A DNA stretch of 60,285 bases, taken from positions 1 through 60,285 of the IMG/VR virus record IMGVR_UViG_3300006865_000001; one strand, written 5' to 3'. Source of the DNA: a virus. The translations under genes and the position numbers were made by a program. A model generated the notes under the pieces. The model searched no databases. It saw only the letters and a program-made list of their open reading frames with translations, and was not told the DNA's origin. Positions 24,466 through 33,203 of the stretch are shown here, piece after piece (position 1 is the first letter of the stretch; each line of letters opens with the position of its first letter).

Positions 24466-25389
24466 TTAAAAAGCAAGCAATCCTTGTGGGTCGAACGGGT
24501 CGGTTACCCACTGCAACACTTCCTTCATCCCGAGTTGGTTCATGCAGTATTTATACTCGTCAGGGTGTGTGACCATCATTCGGTCAAATCGCCCTGGTTT
24601 TGGTTCCATGTGACAACCGAACGCACAGAACATGCAGCCGGTTCGGTTATACCCCATGTCATACACTGAGCAGTAAGGCACATTGTTGCTCTTGAGATAA
24701 AACCAGACATCTTTCTCAAGCATGATACTCATCGGGCGGGATTGAATCTTTTTCTTATCGAAAGCGTTACAGCCAAATTTCAGATAGTCTTTAAGTCGTA
24801 ATCGGCTGTCACACGCCATCGTGCCAATGAAAGGTTTACGTCCAGTTTCCTTCTCGTATTTCACGAAAGGTGCTTTCTTCATGTAGTAGCAGCATTGTTC
24901 GCTAATCTTGAACGGGGCGTCCAGCAGGTACTTCCATTTCTCAGGGATCACGCCGGCCGACTGTTTCTTGCCTGTCATGAAGTCAATGCCGCCGTTCAAC
25001 CGGTAGTCACGTTGCGCCTGGGATTTAGTGTTCTGATAACGATTGATCGCCGTAGCGACTTCTTTACTGACGACAGGATAACCGAATTTTTCAATGACCT
25101 GATCGAACCGGTGCTTGGGTTTGAGCCACGTGACATTGGTGTGAGTTGCAACATGATCGCGTATCTGTCTGAACTCAAGACCTGTATCTGAGAAAACTAA
25201 GGGTACTTCTGGGTAAAGACGACGCACCCTGTCACGTAGAAACTCGGAATCCTTGCCACCGGAATAAGCGACATACACCTGACCATTCTGTGACTCGTAG
25301 AACTCCTGTATTTTGATGTCCATGTACCGTAGTTTGTACTCAAACGGTAAATGCTGGCGTTCTGTCAATTCCTGATGAGTCACACTCAC
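24466..25389 (-). CDS. PAPS reductase-family (adenylyl-PP-loop) enzyme (307 aa)
   Basis: The PP-loop SGGKDS lies at residues 43-48. Many cysteines follow (SEQCCYYMKK, CMFCAFGC), which could carry an iron-sulphur cluster or zinc. The family includes PAPS reductases and the DndC sulphur-transfer enzyme; phage members are common but their substrate is unclear. It starts with GTG 25389, behind AGGGGG. It has its own promoter at 25413-25441. Its C-terminus ends with DPFDPQGLLAF, a motif shared with three unrelated proteins here. Confidence 0.8.
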   Translation of the reverse strand: MSVTHQELTERQHLPFEYKLRYMDIKIQEFYESQNGQVYVAYSGGKDSEFLRDRVRRLYPEVPLVFSDTGLEFRQIRDHVATHTNVTWLKPKHRFDQVIEKFGYPVVSKEVATAINRYQNTKSQAQRDYRLNGGIDFMTGKKQSAGVIPEKWKYLLDAPFKISEQCCYYMKKAPFVKYEKETGRKPFIGTMACDSRLRLKDYLKFGCNAFDKKKIQSRPMSIMLEKDVWFYLKSNNVPYCSVYDMGYNRTGCMFCAFGCHMEPKPGRFDRMMVTHPDEYKYCMNQLGMKEVLQWVTDPFDPQGLLAF

Positions 25390-25412
25390 CCCCTATGTCA
25401 AGTCACACGGGG

Positions 25413-25441
25413 AGCATACAGTTAATTGCATTGAGAGTCAA
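25413..25441 (-). promoter_or_regulatory. Promoter for the PAPS reductase-like gene
   Basis: Minus-strand TTGACT (25436-25441), 17 bp, TATGCT (25413-25418). The overlapping plus-strand sequence CATTGAGAGTCAATAGGC nearly repeats the one at the 10275 promoter. Confidence 0.65.
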
Positions 25442-25445
25442 TAGG

Positions 25446-28400
25446 CTATTTACCCTTGCTCTCGTTGAACCGCCGCTTGGCGTCTTCTACCAGTTTCTTC
25501 CATTTAGCGTCACCCATCATACTCGATTTGGGTACATCGAATAGGGTCTTACGTAAGTTGGCTAGATTGGATGGCAGGATCACAGCCTGTTCTGCTTTGC
25601 CGGCAAACTCACCAATCTCAGGATGGTTCGCATACTTAACCACATCAGCGGCGGGTATATCCACGAATGATAAACGGCCTTTAGTTCCAGCGGTTTCCGA
25701 GGCGGTCTGACCGAAGTGCTCGGCAGCTTCCCGGTCCAGGCTGAACCATCGACCAGCGGACGTATCAGCTGCTGTTGTTGCGAACTTGGGTGTCTCGCCA
25801 CGGTACAACCGCACAAGACCTTTTGCCACGATGGGCTCCACGAATGACGCAGCGGCATCCCATGATTTCAAGGTGATACCACCGATGGGTAGTGCTTTCA
25901 TCACGTTACCCACCAACTGACGCCGCTCTGCTGACGACATTTCCTTGCCGCCCGTGCGTAACAGTTCACGTGCCTCCTGCTTGGTGGTGTCGGCGGGTTG
26001 CACACTGGCTTCGGGTCCACCACCCTGTGCCTCCGATGGTGGTCCAGCCTGTGTAGCCATTATCTGGATGAAATACGGCTTGAGCGTGTCGGCTGCGCGC
26101 TGGCTGATGTCCGTGTATTTTTTAGCACGGTAGATTTCCATCAGCGATGCGGCCACATTGCCATCCAGTAGTCCGTCCTGTATGATCTGGTCTACCCGCG
26201 CCTCGGCTGATTTCATGGGATTCTTGACCACAGCGCCGACAGCCCCCTTGATCGAGTTCATCAGCCAGCCGGCCTTGGCAAGTACCGCACCGAACATAGA
26301 CACCTTGTCACCGAGTGCCAGTAGGTCCAGCTTCTCGGCGGTATTGCTACCCCTGAGTGTGGCTACCACGTTGCTGCGTTCGGATATTTCCAGTGTATGC
26401 GCCCAATCCATCACCGCCCGGGTGCTACCGAAGTATTTACCGATGCTCGGGCCAAACTGCTTCTTGGCGAATTTGATAGCCATTCGAGCCGACATGGTGG
26501 GATTACGCAGGGAGTCCACCCCCAGGCCGTCAAGGTGGGTGCGTATCGCCTTGGGCAGCTGACCCTTGATGATCTGCTCCACGTCCTTGGTCAGACCGAG
26601 AGTGTTCAGCACCTCGGCATTGTCGCGTAGGAAGCGTTCGGCTGCCGGTACACTCATCACGCCGGTTGACGGCTCGATAGCTGCCTTGGTGAACCGTGTG
26701 ACCACGTGCGGGTAGACCAGCTCGCCGGCTGCCTGCCGACCGGCTGTGAACCTGGCTGCTTGGTCTACGGGTCCGGTGGCCGGCACGTAAGGCATCTTGG
26801 CTCTGACCAGTTCAAACGCACCACGGGGCGTGAACACCTTGTCGGGTATCTGCTCCAGCGGGGTATTCAGACCGCCGTACTGATCGCCCTTCTTGAGGAT
26901 ACCGGCGATGGTATCCCGGGCGAAGCGGTCTTTCTGTTCTTCGCGGGTATACCGGCGTGCGCTGGCGTAGCTGGCCGCCACATCCTCGGCTGGTTGGGCG
27001 GCGGTCAGGGTGTCCTGTAGCGCCTGGCGGCGAGTGGTCAGTTCGGTGAGGGTGTTGGACGCAGGTGCCGTAGGTGCTGCTGGTTGCGGTGCAGCCTTGA
27101 TTTCCTGCCACTCAGCGCCTAGACGCTTCATCGCGCCGGCATGACCACCTTCTGATTTCATGTACTCGGACATTTTGGAGCCAGTAAACTCGTTCCATGT
27201 CTGCTGTGGTGCAGGCGGCGGCGTGACTGCGGTACCCTGCTGCCCCTCTAGCGGCACCGGTTTGCCAGCCTTCTCATACTCCTTGGTCAACCTGGCAGCG
27301 TAAACCGCATCCGACTCCCCCGTCACCTTCATCATACCAGGTTGAGCACCCATCTCAGCACGCATAGTTGCTAGGTCGGGCTTGGCGCCGGCTGCTTGCT
27401 CTGCGGCAATGCGTTCATCGAGTGTGGCTATCTGGCTGCGTAGCTTGCTCGGGTAGATGATACGCCCCTCATGGATAGCTACATCCCCCGCCTCGGCAGA
27501 CTTGCCCATCGCCTCAAACGAGTCCCACACACCCTGTTTGACACGTTGCAATGCCGATGCTGCCGCCCGGTCGCCTGACTGGATAGCCTGACTGATCCTA
27601 CCATCAATGGTCTCCTTAATCGACTTGAGACCACCAGCCGTCTTGTCAGCACCCTTGGCGAACGCAGCCACACCCTCTACGGCCTTGCGCGCCGTCTCGT
27701 CCAGGTTGCTATCGAGTGTTGTCTGTAGAGCGTCATCGAACTCAACACGGGGCATCTCGTACTTATACCCCTCTTGGTTGAACAGCCGCTTGACCTCCGG
27801 TGCCACCTGGGCTTCCGACTCCTGCACCGACTTGATGATCCGCTCGCCTGTCGTGCTGGCGTACTCGCTGGCTGGTAGCTGCTCACCTCTACCGACTTGC
27901 CGGTTGACACGGGTCAGGGCGGTATCGGCGTTGACGGCGCTGTTGAGGTTCACCCGCTCATCGAATGGCATGGTGCCGTCGCTGGTACCCCTGGTCTTGT
28001 ACTTGAGCCGTTGCTTCTGCTCCAGGGCAAGTAGTTTACCACCCTCGCGTTGGCCAGCTGACGGTTGCAGTGGTCGCTGACCCGGGCGGTCGGCGTTCAG
28101 GCGGTTGAACAGCGCGTCGTCACGGTTGCGGGTAGCCTGTTTGACCTGAGCCAACCGGTTGCTGTCGGTGACGGCGGTGCGCTCGGCAAATCCCGGGTCG
28201 GTCGTCTTCCAATTACCCCCAACACCCGTGGCAGCGTCACCGAACTCCTGGGCCGCGTTGATACGATTACGGGCAGGGCTGAATGGGGCACCACGCTGGA
28301 TGAGGTTGCGTCCACCCTGTACCAGCGCACCAGCACCCTTGGCAAGTACGGCACCACCCATCTCCAAACTGGCACCGGTCGCAAGCTGGTTGACTGTTTT

Positions 28401-28880
28401 ACCCACCTGCTGTGTGACTGTACGGTTCGGTACCCCCTCGATCATGTCAGCGAGCTGGTTGCCCGTAGCGTAACCGAGAGCCGAACCGGTCACCGTGCCG
28501 ACTGTTGCACCGGGGATCGCGCCGACCAGTGGGATAGTCACACCCCCCGTCAGGCCGCCGACTGCGGCACCGCCGATACCGCCAGCAACCGCTCCACCAC
28601 CCTCTAGAATAGGACGCACGGCATTGGCTACTCGCTTGCGCCCCTCGTCAAAGGTTACGGGATTCTGTGCCATGCTCTGACCCTTAGCCTTGCCCCAATT
28701 GCGTACACGGGTCGGCACGGTGCCCTCTTCTGCCAGGAAGTCACTGGCTGTCTTGCTGCCGCGGCGTACCGGTGCTGGGGTGCCCCCGTGCTGCGCGGCG
28801 AGCTGGTCGAGGATACCACCACCGCTGGCTGCTGGAGTCGCTGTTGCGTGCTTGGCTGCCAGGTCGTCAAGGATTCCCAT
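25446..28880 (-). CDS. Large ejection/internal virion protein with ART-like C-terminus (1144 aa)
   Basis: In the position of the largest P22-type ejection protein. The N-terminus repeats GILDDLAAKH and GILDQLAAQH. Residues about 90-150 are a glycine/alanine-rich hydrophobic stretch (GGIGGAAVGGLTGG) suited to membrane insertion. Long helical regions follow. Residues about 1021-1105 (LYRGE, GRWFSLD, AEHF, AEQAVILP) resemble an ADP-ribosyltransferase-like fold. It would be injected with DNA, forming a trans-envelope channel and perhaps delivering an enzyme. The homology is judged by eye. Confidence 0.75.
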   Translation of the reverse strand: MGILDDLAAKHATATPAASGGGILDQLAAQHGGTPAPVRRGSKTASDFLAEEGTVPTRVRNWGKAKGQSMAQNPVTFDEGRKRVANAVRPILEGGGAVAGGIGGAAVGGLTGGVTIPLVGAIPGATVGTVTGSALGYATGNQLADMIEGVPNRTVTQQVGKTVNQLATGASLEMGGAVLAKGAGALVQGGRNLIQRGAPFSPARNRINAAQEFGDAATGVGGNWKTTDPGFAERTAVTDSNRLAQVKQATRNRDDALFNRLNADRPGQRPLQPSAGQREGGKLLALEQKQRLKYKTRGTSDGTMPFDERVNLNSAVNADTALTRVNRQVGRGEQLPASEYASTTGERIIKSVQESEAQVAPEVKRLFNQEGYKYEMPRVEFDDALQTTLDSNLDETARKAVEGVAAFAKGADKTAGGLKSIKETIDGRISQAIQSGDRAAASALQRVKQGVWDSFEAMGKSAEAGDVAIHEGRIIYPSKLRSQIATLDERIAAEQAAGAKPDLATMRAEMGAQPGMMKVTGESDAVYAARLTKEYEKAGKPVPLEGQQGTAVTPPPAPQQTWNEFTGSKMSEYMKSEGGHAGAMKRLGAEWQEIKAAPQPAAPTAPASNTLTELTTRRQALQDTLTAAQPAEDVAASYASARRYTREEQKDRFARDTIAGILKKGDQYGGLNTPLEQIPDKVFTPRGAFELVRAKMPYVPATGPVDQAARFTAGRQAAGELVYPHVVTRFTKAAIEPSTGVMSVPAAERFLRDNAEVLNTLGLTKDVEQIIKGQLPKAIRTHLDGLGVDSLRNPTMSARMAIKFAKKQFGPSIGKYFGSTRAVMDWAHTLEISERSNVVATLRGSNTAEKLDLLALGDKVSMFGAVLAKAGWLMNSIKGAVGAVVKNPMKSAEARVDQIIQDGLLDGNVAASLMEIYRAKKYTDISQRAADTLKPYFIQIMATQAGPPSEAQGGGPEASVQPADTTKQEARELLRTGGKEMSSAERRQLVGNVMKALPIGGITLKSWDAAASFVEPIVAKGLVRLYRGETPKFATTAADTSAGRWFSLDREAAEHFGQTASETAGTKGRLSFVDIPAADVVKYANHPEIGEFAGKAEQAVILPSNLANLRKTLFDVPKSSMMGDAKWKKLVEDAKRRFNESKGK

Positions 28881-29118
28881 GTGCTAGACCCCTCATAAAC
28901 CAGTAGTATGCTCGACTGTCAATCTCACCTTGGCAATGATTGCATCGGTATTTCTTATTCAGCGGATTGTCAGGCGTGATGTCGGTGAAGGTGTGATAGT
29001 CACACTCTGCCAGCCGACGATGGTTCTCTTTGACCTCTTCCCACAGACTGGTCATCTCAGTACGCGGTATTCCGCTGACCCGTGTCAATGCGTCTCCTAG
29101 TGTCTCGGGGGCGGTCAT
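28867..29118 (-). CDS. Small protein with Cys/His site (83 aa)
   Basis: ATG 29118 overlaps the upstream stop (ATGA) and the protein overlaps the large ejection gene by 14 bases. CDYHTF and CNHCQGEID could form a zinc finger. It is sandwiched between virion genes; role unknown. Confidence 0.7.
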   Translation of the reverse strand: MTAPETLGDALTRVSGIPRTEMTSLWEEVKENHRRLAECDYHTFTDITPDNPLNKKYRCNHCQGEIDSRAYYWFMRGLAHGNP

Positions 29119-30941
29119 ATTCCCTTGGCCCTCTGGAATGCCTGACCTATCTCGGTATCGGAGAAGCCGCGACGCTTCAGGTTATCGTAGACAGCCTGTT
29201 GCCTGCCAGCATCATTCCACTTGCCGCGCATATCGCTACCGATCCATTTGGTGGCTTGACTGATACGCGGGGGTGCTGCTGGCTCCTTGCCGCCTGCCAT
29301 GCGTTGCTTAATCTCGACGCCGGTATCCTTGAGAGCCTTGATCCTGTTGCCACCCTCTTGCCGTGTGGCTGCCATCAGTTTCAGCATCTCGCTCAGGGGT
29401 AGGTTCTTGTCGTGTATCTTGTCCATGTCCACACGGGCGCCTTCCGACACCTGGGCTACTGAGCCAGCGCCACCGGCCTGCAGTTTGGCATTCTCCGTAC
29501 TGATAGCCGATACCAGCATGTCATAGATGTTGATGTTGGCTACGCCGACCAACCTCTTGTTGAAGTCCCGGGTACCCATGTTCAGGATGCGATTGCGGTC
29601 CAGATTGAGCGTCTTGGACATCGTGGTGATATGCTTCTCAAGCTGGTCGATGTTGTTGTCAATGGTCCTGACGAAGCTGCTGGAGGCGTCGAGCTGCTTT
29701 GTGTTGAACTTGAGCGACCCGGCATCAGCCTTGAACGATTGGGTGTCGGCACTAGCCTCCGCACCGGAGATACCTTTGCCCTGCGCCCACTGCGAATACT
29801 CCTTGGCAAATTGGGTACGACTCCTACCGGCCTCCTTACCCCACCCGAAATCGGGTTTCTCGCCTGTCGCCTTCTTGTTCTCAAACCACCATTCTTTATC
29901 TTCCTTGCTCCAGGCGGTGAATGAGTCGGGTGGTTGACTGCCGCTGTTCTTGAGGTCGAATGTGAATCTCTTGTTGTCCTTGGCAGCGGCGGCGTTCTCG
30001 GCACGTACCTGCTTGGCCGCTTCAAACTCAACCTGCTTGGGTGACCATTTGGGGTTCTTGGCGGCGAGTTGGGCTTTGAGACCATCGAGGTATGCACCCT
30101 CCGTGCTGATCGGGTCACGCGGCTCTTTCGGCTCCCATCCCACCGGTCTACCGCCCTTGGTGGTCATCTTGTACATACCAGGGGGCGTATCAGGTGTGAT
30201 GCCGAGTTCAGGATGCTTGACGGCTATGCCGGCTATCTCCGGTGCGGTGAACTGTTTGGTGACTTCGACTTGCTGCTTGCCGGTCACCTGTAGATCGACC
30301 GTGTTGGGTATCATACCCTTCACATCGGGATCGGCTTGTGCCTGTTTAGACAGTGCCTGGAACGTCTCATTGTCACCGGCATCAGCAGCCTTGCCCATCA
30401 TGTCCTTGTAGAAGGCCATTTTGGAGGTTGTTCGGGGTGCGTTGGCGGCAGTCTGAGCGGCGGTAATCTGCTGGTCGTATGTCTGAGCATCCTGCGCGGT
30501 GATCTGACCGGAGTTGTACAGATCGCGTAGGCGAGTGCGTTGTGCGGTGTAGTCCGGTGTAGTGGATGCCGGTGCAGGAGCAAGTTGATTGGTCACACCG
30601 GGTTGTGCTGTGCCACCAGGCACCTGAGCCATCTCACCGTACAGTGTGGCCGCCTGTGGCTGGCGCTGTGCCGCTATCAACGGGTCCATGCCACTCGCGG
30701 TCGGTGCCGGCTGCGGCTGCTGTGCCAGTTGGTTGACCGGCTGCGCTGCGGTCTGCTGCCTAGCACCATACAGCGACTCAGCTACCAGACCGGCAACCGA
30801 CTTCTTGCGCTGGTCCTCTGCCGCTGCCATACCGGCCAGTCGATTCTGTAGCCGGTTGGCCTGCATCGCGTCACCGTAGGCGGCTGCTTGCATTGCGTTC
30901 AGCGGAGCGTTCGAAATGGGGGTGAAGTCAAGTGGTTGCAT
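29115..30941 (-). CDS. Internal virion/ejection-type protein (608 aa)
   Basis: A long, Gln/Ala-rich, mostly helical protein with no catalytic motif, in the place of the middle ejection protein of P22-like phages. The N-terminal 130 residues are low-complexity (Gln/Pro/Ala). ATG 30941 follows TAGGAGACCGT; the upstream in-frame TTG is not needed. The adjacent smaller gene upstream and larger gene downstream complete a three-protein ejection set. Confidence 0.75.
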   Translation of the reverse strand: MQPLDFTPISNAPLNAMQAAAYGDAMQANRLQNRLAGMAAAEDQRKKSVAGLVAESLYGARQQTAAQPVNQLAQQPQPAPTASGMDPLIAAQRQPQAATLYGEMAQVPGGTAQPGVTNQLAPAPASTTPDYTAQRTRLRDLYNSGQITAQDAQTYDQQITAAQTAANAPRTTSKMAFYKDMMGKAADAGDNETFQALSKQAQADPDVKGMIPNTVDLQVTGKQQVEVTKQFTAPEIAGIAVKHPELGITPDTPPGMYKMTTKGGRPVGWEPKEPRDPISTEGAYLDGLKAQLAAKNPKWSPKQVEFEAAKQVRAENAAAAKDNKRFTFDLKNSGSQPPDSFTAWSKEDKEWWFENKKATGEKPDFGWGKEAGRSRTQFAKEYSQWAQGKGISGAEASADTQSFKADAGSLKFNTKQLDASSSFVRTIDNNIDQLEKHITTMSKTLNLDRNRILNMGTRDFNKRLVGVANINIYDMLVSAISTENAKLQAGGAGSVAQVSEGARVDMDKIHDKNLPLSEMLKLMAATRQEGGNRIKALKDTGVEIKQRMAGGKEPAAPPRISQATKWIGSDMRGKWNDAGRQQAVYDNLKRRGFSDTEIGQAFQRAKGI

Positions 30942-30949
30942 ACGGTCTC

Positions 30950-31732
30950 CTACCAACTCATCGAGGACGTATCCCCGAAGCTGCCGAAGTCTACGTTGTT
31001 GATATTCCCACCAGCCTGATTGTAGGTCTGACCGTTTGCCAGATAATTCTGATACATCTGGTTCTGGTTGTAGGCACCATATGCGTTGATGCCGGTCTGG
31101 ATGCCAGAGTTGAGTATGTTGCTCTGGTTGGCTGCACCCTGCATCCGTATGTTGCCCTGGTTGGCTGCTCCGGTCATCAGCGTGTTGCCGATCCCTTGTG
31201 CCATCCCCATGCCGGCAGCACCGAGCTGTGTGGCTGCGGTCTGCCCTGTGCCGGCTACCCCTGACAGACGGTTGAAATTAGTGTTCTGAGCATTTAAACC
31301 GCTGTTGAACTGGTCCATCTGGCTACCGTAAGCCCGCTGATATGCTGCACCGTACTCCTGGCTCCCGAGTTCCTGACCGTAGTTCTGCAGGGCCACGCCG
31401 AGGTTGCCGCTGCCGAGGTTGCCGCCCGCCGCACCGGCTGCCGTGATCGCATCCACACCTTGCTGCATTCGGAACGCATAACCCGGGTCTGTCTGCACCT
31501 TGCTCTGGTCGAACTGGAATGTGGGCGTCGATGCGAACTGACCACCAGGCTGGAGACCGGCACTGAGTTGGTTGACCGCCCCCGTGCCTGATGTGAGCCA
31601 CGGACGCATGTTATCCTGCGTTATGCCGAACTGTCTGCGCTGCTCGTCTACCGACTGACCGGATGCCTCAGCGTTTGACTCAGCGGCGTCCTCGGTTGCA
31701 TTAGCGCCCATGATACCGGATACTACGCTCAT
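30950..31732 (-). CDS. DNA-transfer/ejection-type virion protein (260 aa)
   Basis: The pattern is typical of podoviral DNA-injection proteins: an N-terminal helix, EQRRQFGITQDNMRPW, a DPGYAFRMQQGVDAI motif, LQNYGQELGSQEYGAAYQRA, then Gly/Asn/Gln-rich repeats (GAANQGNIRMQGAANQ). It is probably ejected with the genome. ATG 31732 lies 4 bases into the GNAT stop. Confidence 0.8.
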   Translation of the reverse strand: MSVVSGIMGANATEDAAESNAEASGQSVDEQRRQFGITQDNMRPWLTSGTGAVNQLSAGLQPGGQFASTPTFQFDQSKVQTDPGYAFRMQQGVDAITAAGAAGGNLGSGNLGVALQNYGQELGSQEYGAAYQRAYGSQMDQFNSGLNAQNTNFNRLSGVAGTGQTAATQLGAAGMGMAQGIGNTLMTGAANQGNIRMQGAANQSNILNSGIQTGINAYGAYNQNQMYQNYLANGQTYNQAGGNINNVDFGSFGDTSSMSW

Positions 31733-32172
31733 TTTAGTTCTCCTTCATAGTGCATCTCTAGCAAAGAGAGACCTTCCCGCTCATAGAATCGTTTGAGTTC
31801 ATCAGGCATAGAGCATGGTAGGTAGATCATGGCGAGGCGGGTAGCCCCTTGCTCTCTAGCCCACTGCTTGAACCGGCTGTAGAGTTTGATACCAGCGCCC
31901 CTGCGTCCAGCAGCCGTGTACCAGAACATCTCTATGGCCGTCAGTCTACCGCTCAATGGCTCGGGTGATACGATACCACCAATTCCCCCTGTGACCACGC
32001 CGGCTGGATCGACATCGAGGAATATGACGCCTATTTCGCTGGTCAGGGCACGTCGCCAGTATTCCATGTAATGATAGGCGTTGAACTCCATACCCGGGAT
32101 AATATCGGTGTACTCACGGGCGCATGGCAGGATACGCGGTATATCAGCGAGTGTGGCTTTGACCAGTGCCAT
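31729..32172 (-). CDS. GNAT-family acetyltransferase (147 aa)
   Basis: The fold is that of Gcn5-related N-acetyltransferases: N-terminal helices, the IGVIFLDVD strand, AIEMFWYTAAGRRGAGIK for the acetyl-CoA pyrophosphate loop (RRGAGI), and a final LERFYERxGL-like motif (RFYEREGL). It lies among virion genes beside two radical SAM enzymes, suggesting modification of a virion protein or host target. ATG 32172 follows GGAGGTAGC. Confidence 0.8.
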   Translation of the reverse strand: MALVKATLADIPRILPCAREYTDIIPGMEFNAYHYMEYWRRALTSEIGVIFLDVDPAGVVTGGIGGIVSPEPLSGRLTAIEMFWYTAAGRRGAGIKLYSRFKQWAREQGATRLAMIYLPCSMPDELKRFYEREGLSLLEMHYEGELK

Positions 32173-32173
32173 G

Positions 32174-33181
32174 CTACCTCCCGTTTAGTAACCCTGTGAC
32201 CACGAAATTATTCACCGATCCGTCATCTGCACGGTGGTATGGACCACAGTCTATGTCACATAGGTCCACGTTATTTATGTCATACCACGAAATGAGCATT
32301 AAGTGTTGATTTTTATGCTTGACATTCGCAAAAGATGTTTTGTTGTTCCGGTTCAGCAGCAACTCGGTGCCTGGGTCGCGGTCACATAGCCAGCGTAGCA
32401 TGTCGGAGATGTAGATGTGATTTGTCACACCGGCCTCAGCCCACACGTTGCTGGCAGCCTTGATTCGCAGGCTGAGTAACACATCACGGTATGCCCCGTA
32501 CACAGTCAGCGCGTCAGCCATCTGGTCAACGTGATCGATCACCCAAAATCCTGTATCGACCTGCAGACCCTGAGTACGGCATGATTCCAAGAATTCTATG
32601 TCTCGACCACCTGACTCCCTGTGGAATGACAGACCGGCATGGAGCAGTTTGCCGGTGCGCGGCAGGTTGGCGGTGCCGTTGGTACCATTGGTCAGCACAT
32701 AGGCGTCGGGGAGTTGTTCAAGAATGGTGGCGAGGTCAGGGTGCAAGGTAGGTTCGCCACCCGTCAGGATGATTGGGCCGAGGTCGCGGTGTGCCCGGGC
32801 CTCAGCTATGATGTCGGCTGCTGGTCGGTCGGCGGTGCCGGTTGGATGGTAGCAGTATTTACATTGCAGGTTGCACCTATCGGTTATGTCGATCATATAA
32901 CCATCGTAGATATTGGTGCAACCGAGGTCTCGGCAATACTGCCAGTACGCTGGATCGCGCTCGACCATGGCTGTGGTGGCACCGTGTTCAGGGCAAATCT
33001 TATGCATCCACACTGCGCTGTGGGTCAGATAGATCGCTGCCGGTATGACGGCGTGACAGGTGGGGCATAGGCTGGTGGTCATTGTGTGGGGCATGACGGG
33101 CTGCCTGTAGAGTTCTCGGCACTTCATGGTCGCTACTTCGGCGCTATCACCGTGCCTCGGCATCGGGTCGGATTTGATCAT
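32174..33181 (-). CDS. Radical SAM enzyme with N-terminal Cys-rich domain (335 aa)
   Basis: The cluster motif CNLQCKYC at residues 103-110 and GGEP at 141-144 show a radical SAM core. The N-terminal part (CPTCHAVIPA, VWMHKICPEHG) resembles the substrate domain of MJ0619/Tes-like enzymes that act on pterins or lipids; this subfamily hint is by eye. Extra cysteines near the C-terminus (CDIDCG) may hold a second cluster. It follows the B12-type radical SAM gene, so the pair probably acts in sequence. ATG 33181 follows TGGAGGGG. Confidence 0.85.
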   Translation of the reverse strand: MIKSDPMPRHGDSAEVATMKCRELYRQPVMPHTMTTSLCPTCHAVIPAAIYLTHSAVWMHKICPEHGATTAMVERDPAYWQYCRDLGCTNIYDGYMIDITDRCNLQCKYCYHPTGTADRPAADIIAEARAHRDLGPIILTGGEPTLHPDLATILEQLPDAYVLTNGTNGTANLPRTGKLLHAGLSFHRESGGRDIEFLESCRTQGLQVDTGFWVIDHVDQMADALTVYGAYRDVLLSLRIKAASNVWAEAGVTNHIYISDMLRWLCDRDPGTELLLNRNNKTSFANVKHKNQHLMLISWYDINNVDLCDIDCGPYHRADDGSVNNFVVTGLLNGR

Positions 33182-33203
33182 ACTCGTTCACCCCTCCAGG
33201 TGG

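Noticed and set aside
24466-25389. DndC as part of a phosphorothioation system
   Set aside because: The PP-loop fits, but no other Dnd genes are present, so only the broad family is claimed.
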